Assembly: GCA_036501025.1 (NCBI GenBank)
Contig: DASYBB010000170.1
Coordinates: forward strand, 1 to 64,000
Reading direction: 5' to 3'
Length of the DNA stretch: 64,000 bases
From: DASUBV01 sp036501025
GTDB lineage: Bacteria; Actinomycetota; Actinomycetes; Streptosporangiales; Streptosporangiaceae
In this document: positions 31,450 to 40,703 of the stretch, in pieces
Position numbering within the stretch: the stretch's first letter is position 1
Layout of the letters: the number at the start of each line of letters is the position of its first letter
Program-made: the position numbers and the translations under genes
Notes under the pieces: generated by a model
Databases searched by the model: none
Seen by the model: only the letters and a program-made list of their open reading frames with translations
What the model was told of the DNA's origin: nothing

Positions 31450-32919
31450 ATGAGTGCGAGGCCCGACGGGCGGCCGCCCGCGACGACCACCGAGGCCGGC
31501 GTCCCGGTCGGCAGCGACGAGTACTCGCTGACGGCCGGCGCGGGCGGGCCGGTCCTGCTCCAGGACGCCTACCTGAACGAGAAGCTGGCCCACTTCGTCC
31601 GGGAGCGGATCCCCGACCGCGTGTACCACGTGAAGGGCGGCGGGGCGCACGGCTACTTCGAGGTCACCGCCGACGTCAGCCAGTGGACCAAGGCCGCCTT
31701 CCTCGGCGAGGTGGGCAAGCGCACCCCGCTGTTCGCGCGGTTCTCGATCGTGGCCGCCGAGGAAGGCGCCCCAGATACCGACCGTGACGTGCGCGGCTTC
31801 GCCGTCAAGTTTTATACCGAGGAAGGCAACTACGACATCGTCGGCAACAACACGCCGGTCTTCTTCGTGCGCGACCCGATGAAGTTCCCGGACTTCATTC
31901 ACTCCCAGGAGCGCCTGCCCGACACCGGGATGCGCAGCAACAACATGCAGTGGGACTTCTGGACCCTCTCGCCGGAGTCGGCCCACCAGGTGACCATGCT
32001 GATGAGCGACCGGGGCACCCCGCGCAGCTGGCGGCACATGCACGGCTACGCCAGCAGCACCTACATGTGGGAGAACGCGGCGGGCCAGAAGTTCTGGGTC
32101 AAGTATCACTTCAAGTCCGAGCAGGGCATCCAGAACATGACCGACGCCGAGTCCCGGGCCGCGCGCACCGGGGACCTCGACGCCCACCGGCGTGACCTGT
32201 GGGACGCCATTGCCCGGGCCGAGTACCCGGCCTGGCGCCTGGAGATGCAGATCATGCCGTTCGAGGACGCGGCCAGCTACCGCTTCAACCCGTTCGACCT
32301 CACCAAGGTCTGGCCGCAGCGGGACTACCCGCCGATCCCGGTCGGCCGGATGGTGCTCGACCGCAACCCGGAGAACTTCTTCGCCCAGGTCACGCAAGTC
32401 GCCTTCGAGGTGTCGAACATGGTCCCGGGCATCGGGCCGAGCCCCGACCGGATGGTCCTGGGGCGGATGTTCGCCTACGGTGACTCGGCCCGCTACCGGA
32501 TCGGCCCCAACTACGACCAGCTCCCGGTCAACCGGGCGGTCAGCGACGTGCATAACTACAACAAAGACGGCCCGATGCAGTACGAGCACAGCGGGAACCA
32601 GCCCGTCTACGCGCCCAACAGCTACGGCGGCCCCAAGGCTGATCACGACCGCTACGCCGATCCCGGCTGGTTCGCGCCCGGTGCCGAGATCGCGCGCACG
32701 GCCTACGAGGAGCACAAGGACGACGACGACTTCGTCCAGGCCGGCACGCTCTACCGCAACGTGATGACGCCCGCCGACCGGGACCACCTGGCCGGCAACA
32801 TCGTCTGGCACCTGAGCCAGGGGGTGGAGCGGTTCATCCAGGAGCGCGCGGTGCACGACTACTGGGCCAAGGTCGACCCCGACCTCGGCGCGCGCGTGGC
32901 GCGCGGCCTGGGCCTGTAG
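31450..32919 (+). CDS. Monofunctional haem catalase (small-subunit type)
   Basis: 489 residues without the extra C-terminal flavodoxin-like domain. The distal His60 (RVYHVKGGGAHG), Asn134 (VGNNTPVFF) and proximal Tyr343 with Arg339 (GRMFAYGD) are all in place. It converts hydrogen peroxide to water and oxygen. Loop variation is seen after the proximal Tyr (SARYRIG where AHRYRLG is usual). It has GGAGGG upstream and is co-transcribed with the ferritin-like gene. Confidence 0.95.
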   Translation: MSARPDGRPPATTTEAGVPVGSDEYSLTAGAGGPVLLQDAYLNEKLAHFVRERIPDRVYHVKGGGAHGYFEVTADVSQWTKAAFLGEVGKRTPLFARFSIVAAEEGAPDTDRDVRGFAVKFYTEEGNYDIVGNNTPVFFVRDPMKFPDFIHSQERLPDTGMRSNNMQWDFWTLSPESAHQVTMLMSDRGTPRSWRHMHGYASSTYMWENAAGQKFWVKYHFKSEQGIQNMTDAESRAARTGDLDAHRRDLWDAIARAEYPAWRLEMQIMPFEDAASYRFNPFDLTKVWPQRDYPPIPVGRMVLDRNPENFFAQVTQVAFEVSNMVPGIGPSPDRMVLGRMFAYGDSARYRIGPNYDQLPVNRAVSDVHNYNKDGPMQYEHSGNQPVYAPNSYGGPKADHDRYADPGWFAPGAEIARTAYEEHKDDDDFVQAGTLYRNVMTPADRDHLAGNIVWHLSQGVERFIQERAVHDYWAKVDPDLGARVARGLGL

Positions 32920-32949
32920 AAGAGCCCGGTGGCCGGGCGGAAGCACGCG

Positions 32950-34206
32950 ATGACGACGCCGGAGGGGAGCGCGCCGCGCATGGCTGACCGGCCGTGCGCC
33001 GACTGCCTGGATCCCTCGGCGGCGGTCGCCAGGCCGCGGTGGCAGCTGTCCCGGCCGGCCGCGTTCTGGCTGATCGCCTATGCGTTCGCGGTCACCATGC
33101 TGGGCACGACCCTGCCGACGCCGCTGTACGTGATCTACCAGGCCCAGTTTCATTTCTCGACCAGCGTCGTCACGCTGATCTTCGCCACCTACGCGGCCGG
33201 GGTGCTGGCTGCGCTGCTGCTGGCCGGGCGCGCGTCCGACCAGGTGGGCCGGCGTCCGGTGCTGGCCGCGGCGATCGGGCTGAGCATCGTCAGCGCGATC
33301 ACGTTCGTCCTTGCGCCGGATGTTGGCTGGCTGTTCGTCGGGCGGGTGCTCTCCGGCCTGTCGGCTGGGCTGATGACCGGCACGGCCACCGCCGCGCTGA
33401 CCGAGACGACGCGCGGTGCCGGGCGCCGCGCGTCGCTGGTATCGACGACGGCGAACATGGGAGGCCTGGGCCTGGGACCGCTGGTCGCCGGGCTGCTCGC
33501 CCAGTACGCTCCCGAGCCGACCGTGCTGCCGTTCGTGGCCCAGCTCGGACTGGTCGCCGTTGCCGGGCTCGGCCTGCTCGCCGTGCCGGAGACGGTCAGC
33601 GAGCGCTCCGCGCTGTCCCTCCGGTTCCGCGGCCTGGGCATCCCGCGGGACGGGCGGGCCGAGTTCCTGGCCGCCGGGTTCGCCGGCTTCGCCGCGTTCT
33701 CCCTGCTCGGGCTGTTCAGCGCGCTGGCCCCGACGTTCCTGGGCAGCGTGCTGCACGACACCAGCCACGCGGTCGCGGGAGCCGTGGTCTTCCTGGCATT
33801 CGCGGTCGGAGCGGCCACCCAGCTGGCCGGGTCCCGGCTGCCGAGCCGGCCGGTGATCCTGGGCGGGCTGGCCGTGTTCCTGGCCGCGCTGGCCCTGATC
33901 GTCGCCGGGCTCTCGGCCGCGTCGATGCCGCTGTTCCTGGCCGGGACGGTGGTCAGCGGCGTGGCAGTCGGCCTCGTCTTCATGGGCAGCCTGGCCGTGG
34001 CCAACCGGCTCGCCCCGGCGCAGACCAGGGGCCAGGTCATCTCCACCTACTTCGTGTTCGCCTACCTCGGCTTGACCGTACCCGTCATCGCCGTCGGATT
34101 CGCCTCGCAGGCCTTCGGCGACTTCCGGGCCACCCTGGGCTGCGCCGTGGCCCTGGCCGCCGCCGCGCTGGCCTCCGCGGCCGTCATCCGCCGGTCGGGG
34201 GCGTGA
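32950..34206 (+). CDS. MFS transporter, DHA1-like
   Basis: 418 residues and 12 hydrophobic segments. Motif A is GRASDQVGRRPVLAA, and helix 1 has LGTTLPTPLYVIYQ, typical of actinobacterial DHA1-type efflux proteins. The ATG at 32950 is preferred because GGAAG lies six bases before it. A GTG at 32929 and an ATG at 32980 are alternatives. It follows the catalase gene by 30 bases and could be in the same transcript. Substrate unknown. Confidence 0.83.
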   Translation: MTTPEGSAPRMADRPCADCLDPSAAVARPRWQLSRPAAFWLIAYAFAVTMLGTTLPTPLYVIYQAQFHFSTSVVTLIFATYAAGVLAALLLAGRASDQVGRRPVLAAAIGLSIVSAITFVLAPDVGWLFVGRVLSGLSAGLMTGTATAALTETTRGAGRRASLVSTTANMGGLGLGPLVAGLLAQYAPEPTVLPFVAQLGLVAVAGLGLLAVPETVSERSALSLRFRGLGIPRDGRAEFLAAGFAGFAAFSLLGLFSALAPTFLGSVLHDTSHAVAGAVVFLAFAVGAATQLAGSRLPSRPVILGGLAVFLAALALIVAGLSAASMPLFLAGTVVSGVAVGLVFMGSLAVANRLAPAQTRGQVISTYFVFAYLGLTVPVIAVGFASQAFGDFRATLGCAVALAAAALASAAVIRRSGA

Positions 34207-34238
34207 GCGGGCCGGCGCCCTTACCTGTCGGCGTATTC

Positions 34239-34262
34239 GAAACTACTCGTCTAGTTTTAGTA
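34239..34262. promoter_or_regulatory. Operator-like site 1 (GAAACTACTCGTCTAGTTTT)
   Basis: AAACTA (34240-34245) and TAGTTT (34252-34257) form a perfect dyad 70 bases before the aldo/keto reductase gene. It closely matches the site at 37453 and more loosely the one at 38353, both in front of genes of the same cluster. Confidence 0.6.
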
Positions 34263-34326
34263 GTAGGATGGGCCTGTCGGCGGCTTCCCGCCGGGGAAGC
34301 CCCGGGATCACGTCCCTGGAGGAGCC

Positions 34327-35286
34327 ATGCAGAAGACACAGCTCAGGACCAGCCCGCTGGGCCGTACCGGCCTGGAAATCACCCGGGTCGGCTTCGGCGC
34401 GTGGGCGATCGGCGGCGGCGGCTGGGAGTTCGGCTGGGGGCCGCAGCAGGACGACGAGTCGGTGGCCGCGATCGGCCGGGCGCTGGAACTGGGGGTCAAC
34501 TGGATCGACACGGCCGCTGCGTACGGCTTCGGCCGCTCGGAGCAGATCGTCGGCCGCGCGCTGGAGGGCGTCAGCGAGCGGCCGTACGTGTTCACGAAGT
34601 GCTCGCTGCTGGATGACGGGACCCGGCACGTCCGGCACAGCCTCAAGCGGGACTCGATCCTGCGCGAGGCGGACGCCAGCCTGCAGCGCCTCGGCATCGA
34701 CGCCATCGACTTGTACCAGATCCACTGGCCGATCCCCGACGAGGACATCGAGGAAGGCTGGTCGGCGATGGCCGAGCTGAAGGAGCGGGGCCTGGTCCGG
34801 CACATCGGGGTATCCAACTTCGACACGGCGCAGCTGCGACGCATCCAGTCGATCGCGCCGGTGGAGACCATGCAGCCGGAGTACTCGCTGATCGACCGGA
34901 GCGCCGAGGCGGAGCTCCTGCCGGCCGCCGGGCGTGACGGGATCGGGGTGATCGTCTACTCGCCGATGGGCTCGGGCCTTTTGACCGGCGGGATCACCCG
35001 GGAGCGGATCGCGGCCATGGCTGACGACGACTGGCGCAAGACCGACCCGCGGTTCACCGAGCCGCAGCTCAGCGCCCACCTCGCGCTCGTCGCGCGGCTG
35101 GAGGCGGTCGCCGACCGGCACGACAGCACGCCCGGTGCGGTCGCGATCGCCTGGACCCTGCGCAACCCGGCGGTGGACGGTGCGATCGCCGGCTTCCGCC
35201 GCCCGGCCCAGGTGGACCCGATCCTGGCCGCGGCGGGCCTGGAGCTCACCGACCGCGACATGACCGAGATCGACGCAGCGAACTAG
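34327..35286 (+). CDS. Aldo/keto reductase
   Basis: 319 residues. Tetrad: Asp61, Tyr66 (IDTAAAYGFG), Lys91 (FTKCS), His133 (YQIHWP). The WGPQQDDESVAAI insert and the C-terminal AIAGFRRPAQVDPIL place it with AKRs of the general stress/YajO-like type. GGAGGAG precedes the ATG. It is first in a three-gene operon (AKR, beta-hydroxyacid dehydrogenase, TetR) with operator site 1 in its promoter. Confidence 0.9.
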   Translation: MQKTQLRTSPLGRTGLEITRVGFGAWAIGGGGWEFGWGPQQDDESVAAIGRALELGVNWIDTAAAYGFGRSEQIVGRALEGVSERPYVFTKCSLLDDGTRHVRHSLKRDSILREADASLQRLGIDAIDLYQIHWPIPDEDIEEGWSAMAELKERGLVRHIGVSNFDTAQLRRIQSIAPVETMQPEYSLIDRSAEAELLPAAGRDGIGVIVYSPMGSGLLTGGITRERIAAMADDDWRKTDPRFTEPQLSAHLALVARLEAVADRHDSTPGAVAIAWTLRNPAVDGAIAGFRRPAQVDPILAAAGLELTDRDMTEIDAAN

Positions 35287-35297
35287 GGGTGAGGACC

Positions 35298-36170
35298 GTG
35301 ACGGAGATCGGATTCGTGGGACTGGGTGCCATGGGCGCTCCGCTGGCCGGCCGCCTGGTGCAGGCGGGCCACCAGGTGTACGGAACCAACCGCACCAGGG
35401 CCAAGGCCGCCAGGCTCATCGAGCAGGGTCTCATCTGGCGGGACACCCCGCGCGCGGCCGCCGCGGCCGCCCAGGTGGTGTTCAGCATGGTCACCGACGA
35501 CGCGGCGCTGGACGCGGTCACCGCAGGCCCGGACGGGATCCTGGCCGGCCTGCGGCCCGGCAGCGTCTACGTCGACATGAGCACGGTCAGCCCGCGGGCC
35601 AGCCGGGAGCTGGCCAGGCGGGTCCGCTCAGCCGGGGCGACCATGATCGACGCGCCGGTCTCCGGCAGCGTCCCGGCCGCCACCAGCGGCACCCTGTCGA
35701 TCATGGCCGGCGGCCCGGACGCGGCTTTCGAACAGGTGGTGCCGCTGCTGCGCCAGCTCGGCCGGAGCGTCACTCATGCGGGCGGGAACGGCCAGGGCCT
35801 CCTGCTCAAGCTCGCCATCAACATCAGCCTCGCGGCGCAGATGCTCGCCTTCAGCGAGGGCCTCCTGCTGGCCCAGCGCGGCGGGATCGACCCGGAGCTG
35901 GCCGTCCGCGCGATGAGCGAGAGCGCGATCGGGTCGCCCATGCTGCAGGCGCGCGCCCCGCTCGTGCTCGACCTGCCCGAGCAGGCGTGGTTCGATGTGC
36001 ATCTCATGCACAAGGACATCCGCCTCGCGCTCGACGCCGCCCGCGAGTCAGCGGTGCCCTTGCCGGCCGCCTCAGCCGCCGATCGCGTGCTGGGCTGGGC
36101 CGAGGAGACCGGATACGGGCACCGGGATATCGCCGGCCTGTTCCGGGTGCTGGGCCAGCGGGCAGCGTGA
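35298..36170 (+). CDS. 3-Hydroxyisobutyrate dehydrogenase-family NAD(P)-dependent oxidoreductase
   Basis: 290 residues. N-terminal Rossmann motif IGFVGLGAMGAPLAGRLVQAG, substrate loop DAPVSGSVPAATSGTLSIM, and the catalytic Lys in GLLLKLAIN near residue 170. It oxidises a beta-hydroxyacid or reduces the corresponding semialdehyde. The GTG at 35298 is preferred over one nine bases upstream because AGGGG then lies eight bases before it. Its stop overlaps the TetR start (GTGA). Confidence 0.87.
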   Translation: MTEIGFVGLGAMGAPLAGRLVQAGHQVYGTNRTRAKAARLIEQGLIWRDTPRAAAAAAQVVFSMVTDDAALDAVTAGPDGILAGLRPGSVYVDMSTVSPRASRELARRVRSAGATMIDAPVSGSVPAATSGTLSIMAGGPDAAFEQVVPLLRQLGRSVTHAGGNGQGLLLKLAINISLAAQMLAFSEGLLLAQRGGIDPELAVRAMSESAIGSPMLQARAPLVLDLPEQAWFDVHLMHKDIRLALDAARESAVPLPAASAADRVLGWAEETGYGHRDIAGLFRVLGQRAA

Positions 36171-36841
36171 GCGGGGACATGGCCACGCAGGCGCCCCGGG
36201 GCAGCGACGCGGCCGGCGGCGCCGCGGATTCGGCCGCCCCCGCGCCGGCGCGGGGGCGGCCGCGCAGCGAGAAGGCGCGCACGGCGATCCTGGCCGCCGC
36301 GGCGGGGCTCCTGCTGGACCGCGGGCTGGCGGCGGTCAGCATGGACGCGGTCGCCGAGCAGGCCGGAGTCAGCAAGGCCACCATCTACCGCTGGTGGCCG
36401 ACCAAGGAATCGCTGGCCCTCGACGCCCTTTACGCCGAGTGGGCCGCGGCCGGGCCGCCGCCGCGGGACACCGGCTCGCTGCGGGGGGACCTGCTCGCGC
36501 TGCTGCGCCCCTGGGCCCGGCTGGCCAGCAGCCGGCCCTACGGCCGGGTGATCGCGGCGCTGCTGACCCAGGTGCAGACTGACCCGGGGTTCGCCGCCGA
36601 GTACCGGCAGCGGGTAGTGGAGCCGCGCCGGGACCAGGCCCGCGCGATCATCCGCCGCGCCGCCGAGCGCGGCGAGATCCTCCCCGGCACCCAGGTCGAG
36701 GTAGTGCTCGACCTGCTCTACGGCCCGCTCTACCACCGGCTGCTGCACGGGCATGCCCGGCTGAGCGACAAGTTCGTCGCCGATGTCATCGACGTCGTCC
36801 TGAACGGCATCCGCCCCCGGCCCGGCGGTACCGCCGGCTAA
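36167..36841 (+). CDS. TetR-family regulator
   Basis: 224 residues. After a disordered Ala/Pro-rich lead comes RGRPRSEKARTAILAAAAGL and the helix-turn-helix VSMDAVAEQAGVSKATIYRW. The C-terminal domain (LASSRPYGRVIAALLTQVQT) resembles the TetR_C_11/AcrR type. The start is the GTG overlapping the previous stop; an ATG at 36179 is possible. It most likely represses its own operon and the DUF1275 and DHA2 genes, since similar operator-like sites precede all three. Confidence 0.87.
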   Translation: MSGDMATQAPRGSDAAGGAADSAAPAPARGRPRSEKARTAILAAAAGLLLDRGLAAVSMDAVAEQAGVSKATIYRWWPTKESLALDALYAEWAAAGPPPRDTGSLRGDLLALLRPWARLASSRPYGRVIAALLTQVQTDPGFAAEYRQRVVEPRRDQARAIIRRAAERGEILPGTQVEVVLDLLYGPLYHRLLHGHARLSDKFVADVIDVVLNGIRPRPGGTAG

Positions 36842-37406
36842 GGCCGGCCGCCGAGCCCCGCGGGCGGCGCCGACGTCCGCCCGGCCGTGGCCGTTCCGGC
36901 CGCCGCGGCCCGGCCGGCGAATATCTCGGTCACGCAGGCGTCGATGGCGTCCTGGTCGGTCGCGGCCGCTATGGACACGCGGTGATGGCCATCGCTGACG
37001 ACGTGCTGCCCGCCCACCCGGTACACCTCGATGGGCGGGATGGCCGCGCCGCGCGCCGGGCCAGCGCCAGCTGTTCCCAGCGGTCCTGCATCCGGTTAGA
37101 GGTCGGCCGGAAGTGCCGGTCGAAGTCGCGCCGCGAGCCGGCGGTGCCCGCAATCGTGTCCAGCCGTATCGTCTGCAGGCCGAGGTACCGCTCGCCGCGC
37201 CAGCCGAGGGAGCGGGTCACCTCGTCGAGCGGCAGCAGGCGGTTGCCGCCGGGGGGCTGGTGGCGCAGGCGGCCGGCCAGCGCGGCTAGCGCCTGGTGCC
37301 GCCTCGCCCGCAGGAAGTCATTCTCGACGCCCGCCCGCGGGATCCCGGTATCGAGCATCGCGCTCGCGCTCGCTTCCGTGATCTGGCCCGGGGCAGCTGG
37401 CTGCAC
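36838..37406 (-). pseudogene. Frameshifted ParB-like (sulfiredoxin-fold) protein
   Basis: The N-terminal part (AGVENDFLRARRHQALAALA, then RHFRPTSNRMQDRWEQLALA) and the C-terminal part (IPPIEVYRVGGQHVVSDGHH, then IDACVTEIF) are clearly one actinobacterial ParB-N-domain protein. They lie in two frames that join near 37045-37060, where one base is missing after AARRAAR. The DGHHR motif is intact. The stop overlaps the end of the TetR gene on the other strand. This is either a real frameshift mutation or a sequencing error in a GC-rich run. Confidence 0.8.
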
Positions 37407-37452
37407 CCGGGGAGCCGCTGGCCGGTGCGTCCGGCCCGTCTCGTGTATTATA

Positions 37453-37472
37453 GAAACTAATCGTTTCGTTTA
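37453..37472. promoter_or_regulatory. Operator-like site 2 with overlapping -10
   Basis: GAAACTAATCGTTTCGTTTA includes the dyad AAAC-TAATC-GTTT (37454-37466). TATTAT and TATAGA hexamers directly before it are the best -10 candidates, so binding would block the DUF1275 promoter. Confidence 0.6.
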
Positions 37473-37502
37473 TTAAATCAGGAGACCCTGAAGGAGCACG
37501 CC

Positions 37503-38261
37503 ATGGCCACCGCCGTCCGCAGTTCCCCGCCGGCCGTCCCGGCCCGGCCGCTGGCCGTCCGGCTGCTCGGCGATCCCCGGCACGGCCCGCTGCCGCTGCT
37601 GCTGCTGGCCCTGACCGCGGTCACCGGGCTGGTCGATGCCGTCAGCATCCTGCGGCTCGGCCGGGTCTTCGTGGCCAACATGACCGGGAACGTCGCGTTC
37701 ACGGGCTTCGCGATCACCGGCGCGCCGGGCTTCTCGCTCAGTGCCTCGCTGGTCGCGCTGGCTGGATTCCTGGCCGGGGCGGGCATCGGCGGCGCGCTGG
37801 CCGGCCGCGTCGGCTACGACCGGGCACTGCTCCTGCTCAGCGCCGCCGCCGGCGAGCTGATCCTGGTCGCGGCGGCCGTCGGGATCGCGGCCTCGGCCGC
37901 CGCCCTCAGCGGCGTCCCCCGCGACGTCATCGCGGCCCTGCTGGCCGTCGCCATGGGCATCCAGAACGCGGCCGCGCGCCGGCTCGCGGTGCCGGACCTG
38001 ACCACCACGGTGCTCACCATGACCCTCACCGGCATCGCCGCCGACCTGCGTGGCGGGCGCGGCCACGGGCCCGACCTGATCAGGCGGCTGCTGGCCGTGG
38101 CCACCATGCTGTCCGGCGCCGCCGTCGGCGCCTGGCTCGTCCAGGTCAGCCCCGCGGCCGCGCTCGGCCTGGCGGCCGCCCTGCTGGCCATGGTCACCGC
38201 CGGCGCCGCGGCCGCCGCCCGCCATCCGGGAGCCTGGCGCCAGGGCGGTGCTCGCGCGTGA
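37503..38261 (+). CDS. DUF1275 (YoaK-like) membrane protein
   Basis: 252 residues with about six hydrophobic helices. The signature TGLVDAVSILRLGRVFVANMTGN at the end of helix 1 (residues about 40-62) defines DUF1275, and LTTTVLTMTLTGI near residue 167 is the second conserved block. Function unknown; members often sit with TetR regulators and efflux pumps, as here. GGAG precedes the ATG. Confidence 0.9.
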   Translation: MATAVRSSPPAVPARPLAVRLLGDPRHGPLPLLLLALTAVTGLVDAVSILRLGRVFVANMTGNVAFTGFAITGAPGFSLSASLVALAGFLAGAGIGGALAGRVGYDRALLLLSAAAGELILVAAAVGIAASAAALSGVPRDVIAALLAVAMGIQNAAARRLAVPDLTTTVLTMTLTGIAADLRGGRGHGPDLIRRLLAVATMLSGAAVGAWLVQVSPAAALGLAAALLAMVTAGAAAAARHPGAWRQGGARA

Positions 38262-38350
38262 GCGGCGGCGGCCGCCGTGATCTGCGACACACCTGCGCTC
38301 CAGCCGGGCCGGGCCGGAATGCGCCCGCTGCCCGCGGGGTTCGCCCCATA

Positions 38351-38370
38351 TAGAAAACGATTCGTTCAGT
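38351..38370. promoter_or_regulatory. Operator-like site 3
   Basis: TAGAAAACGATTCGTTCAGT contains AACG-ATT-CGTT (38356-38366), a perfect dyad 24 bases before the DHA2 gene. TATAGAAA precedes the core as at site 2. Confidence 0.55.
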
Positions 38371-38389
38371 ATTTAAGCTAGGAGTGCGG

Positions 38390-39904
38390 ATGCCACCGGG
38401 CACGGCGCAGCAGGAAGCGGTCCAGCGGGTCGGAACGGCCGGTCGAGGGGAACGCCGGCCCGCCGAGCCGGGGAGCGCCGTGACGCAGGCGGCCGGGTAC
38501 AGCCGGCCCGCGCTGGCGCTGATCCTGGTCGCCGCGTTCATGGTGGTGCTGGATTTCAGCATCGTGAATGTGGCGCTGCCGTCCATCCAGCGTGAGCTCA
38601 GCCTCTCGGCCGCCTCGGTGCAGTGGGTCGTCACGGCGTACGCGATCGCGTTCGGCGGCCTGCTGATCCTCGGCGGCCGGGCTGGCGATCTGTTCGGGCG
38701 GCGGCGCATGTTCATGATCGGGATGGCCGTGTTCACGGCCGCGTCCCTGGCCGGCGGCCTCGCCCGCGACCCGGTGCTGCTGATCGCCTCGCGCGTGGTC
38801 CAGGGCGGCGGGGCCGCGATCGTGGCGCCTGCCGCGCTCTCCCTGATCACCACGGGCTTCCCCGCGGGTCCGCGGCGGACCAGGGCCCTGGGCCTGTACG
38901 GCGCGACGGCGTCGGTCGGCTTCGTCGCCGGGCAGGTCCTCGGCGGGGTGCTCGTGGAGTTCCTCAGCTGGCGCTCGGTGTTCCTGGTGAACGTCCCGGT
39001 CGGGCTGGCCGCCCTGGTGCTCGTCCCGCTCCTGCTGCGGGAGTCGAGCCTGCCGCTGGCGGGGCGGCGCCTGGACGCCCGGGGCGCACTGCTCATCACT
39101 GTGGCTATCGCCGCGCTGGTCTTCGCCGTTTCCCGGGCCGGGGTCGCCGGCCTCGGCTCCGCCAGCGCGCTGATCCCGCTCGGGCTGTCGGCCGTGGCCG
39201 CCGCGGCCTTCGTGGCGGCCGAGCAGCGGCATGCCGACCCGCTCGTCCGGCCCGCGCTGCTGCGCGCCCGCGGCCTGCGCAGCGCCAGCACCCTCATGCT
39301 GCTCGTCGGCCTGTGGAACGGCGGCGAGATGCTCGTGCTGTCGCTGTACCTCCAGCAGGTCCTGCACATGTCCCCGCTCGCGGCGGGCCTGGTGATCGCC
39401 CCGCAGGGAATCATCGGCCTCGCCACCGGCCTGCTGGGGGCCCGGCTGGCCGGGCGCCTCGGGATCCGGCGGGTGCTGGTGCTGACCAGCATCGCCGCCA
39501 CGGCCGGATTCGCGGTCCTGACCCAGCTCCCGGCGGGCGGCGGCTACAGCCCGCTGCTCGCGGCGGTGATGCTCGTCGGGTTCGGCACGGCCGGCACGGC
39601 GTTCGGCAGCATGGTGACGGCCAGCGCCGCCATCGCCGATGGCGACCAGGGCCTGGTCGGCGGCGTGATCAACACGAGCCGGCAGCTGGGCGCGGCGGTG
39701 GGCGCGGCGCTGCTGCCGGCGATCGCGGACGCCGTGGGCCGGGCCGGCCACGGCCTCGCCGCCGGCGACCGGGCCGCGATGCTCGCCGGGGCAGTGGCGG
39801 CCGGGCTCGCCGCGCTGGTCGCGCTGAGCGCCCGGAGCAGGCGGCCCGCCGGGCCGGCCCGCAGCTGGCGGCCCGGCGCCCGGCCCGGGGAAGCGGCCTC
39901 CTGA
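38390..39904 (+). CDS. DHA2-type MFS drug:H+ antiporter
   Basis: 504 residues and 14 helices. VVLDFSIVNVALPSIQREL marks helix 1, GRAGDLFGRRRMFMIG is motif A, and ATASVGFVAGQVLGGVLVEF is motif C of drug antiporters. AGGAG lies five bases before the ATG. It probably belongs to the TetR regulon of the 34-37 kb cluster through operator site 3. Confidence 0.9.
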   Translation: MPPGTAQQEAVQRVGTAGRGERRPAEPGSAVTQAAGYSRPALALILVAAFMVVLDFSIVNVALPSIQRELSLSAASVQWVVTAYAIAFGGLLILGGRAGDLFGRRRMFMIGMAVFTAASLAGGLARDPVLLIASRVVQGGGAAIVAPAALSLITTGFPAGPRRTRALGLYGATASVGFVAGQVLGGVLVEFLSWRSVFLVNVPVGLAALVLVPLLLRESSLPLAGRRLDARGALLITVAIAALVFAVSRAGVAGLGSASALIPLGLSAVAAAAFVAAEQRHADPLVRPALLRARGLRSASTLMLLVGLWNGGEMLVLSLYLQQVLHMSPLAAGLVIAPQGIIGLATGLLGARLAGRLGIRRVLVLTSIAATAGFAVLTQLPAGGGYSPLLAAVMLVGFGTAGTAFGSMVTASAAIADGDQGLVGGVINTSRQLGAAVGAALLPAIADAVGRAGHGLAAGDRAAMLAGAVAAGLAALVALSARSRRPAGPARSWRPGARPGEAAS

Positions 39905-39989
39905 CCGCACCGGGTCCGATCAGCCGGCCTGCCGCGTGCATTCAGCGATCATCCAGCGAGTCGCAAGGTTCGCCGCGCACCCTGGAGTC

Positions 39990-40703
39990 ATGAGCTCTGG
40001 GGCCAGGGATGTTACCGGTGAGGCACGGCTGCTGGTCGTCGACGACGAGGAGACGATCCTCGAGCTGCTGGCCGGGTCGCTCCGGTTCGCCGGCTTCGAG
40101 GTGCTGACCGCGGCGAGCGGCGCCGAGGCGCTGCGGGCCGCGGCGGCGTCCCGGCCCGACCTGCTGCTGCTGGACGTGATGATGCCCGACGGCGACGGGT
40201 TCGAGGTCGTGCGCCAGCTCCGCTCGTCCGGGCCGGACGTGCCGGTCATCTTCCTGACCGCGCGCGACGGTGTCCGCGAGCGCGTCGCCGGCCTGGCCCT
40301 GGGCGCGGACGACTACGTCACCAAGCCGTTCAGCCTCGACGAGGTCCTGGAGCGCATCCGCGCGGTGCTGCGGCGGACCGGCCGAGCGGCCGCGTCGACC
40401 CGGCTGCGGGTCGGCGGCCTGGAGCTCGACGAGGACAGCCACGAAGTCCGCCGGGACGGCACGCTCATCGCGCTGACTCCCACCGAGTTCCGGCTGCTGC
40501 GGTTCCTGATGGTGAACGCGGGCCGGGTGCTCAGCAAGGGCCAGATCCTCGACCACGTGTGGGACTACGGTCTGGCCGGGGACCTCGGCAACGTGGTGGA
40601 GCCGTGCATGAGCTACCTGCGGCGCAAGGTCGACCAGGGCGAGCCGCGCCTGATCGCCACCATCCGCGGCGTCGGCTACGTGCTCCGGATCCCGCCGCCG
40701 TGA
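39990..40703 (+). CDS. OmpR/PhoB-type response regulator
   Basis: 237 residues. Receiver domain with DDEE acidic pocket, phosphoacceptor Asp62 (LLLDVMMPDGDG) and TKPF lysine, then a winged-helix DNA-binding domain (LTPTEFRLLRFLMVNAGRVL, then SYLRRKVD). It is the first gene of a six-gene unit; its stop overlaps the kinase start (GTGA). It probably activates the ABC/secreted-protein genes downstream. Confidence 0.93.
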   Translation: MSSGARDVTGEARLLVVDDEETILELLAGSLRFAGFEVLTAASGAEALRAAAASRPDLLLLDVMMPDGDGFEVVRQLRSSGPDVPVIFLTARDGVRERVAGLALGADDYVTKPFSLDEVLERIRAVLRRTGRAAASTRLRVGGLELDEDSHEVRRDGTLIALTPTEFRLLRFLMVNAGRVLSKGQILDHVWDYGLAGDLGNVVEPCMSYLRRKVDQGEPRLIATIRGVGYVLRIPPP

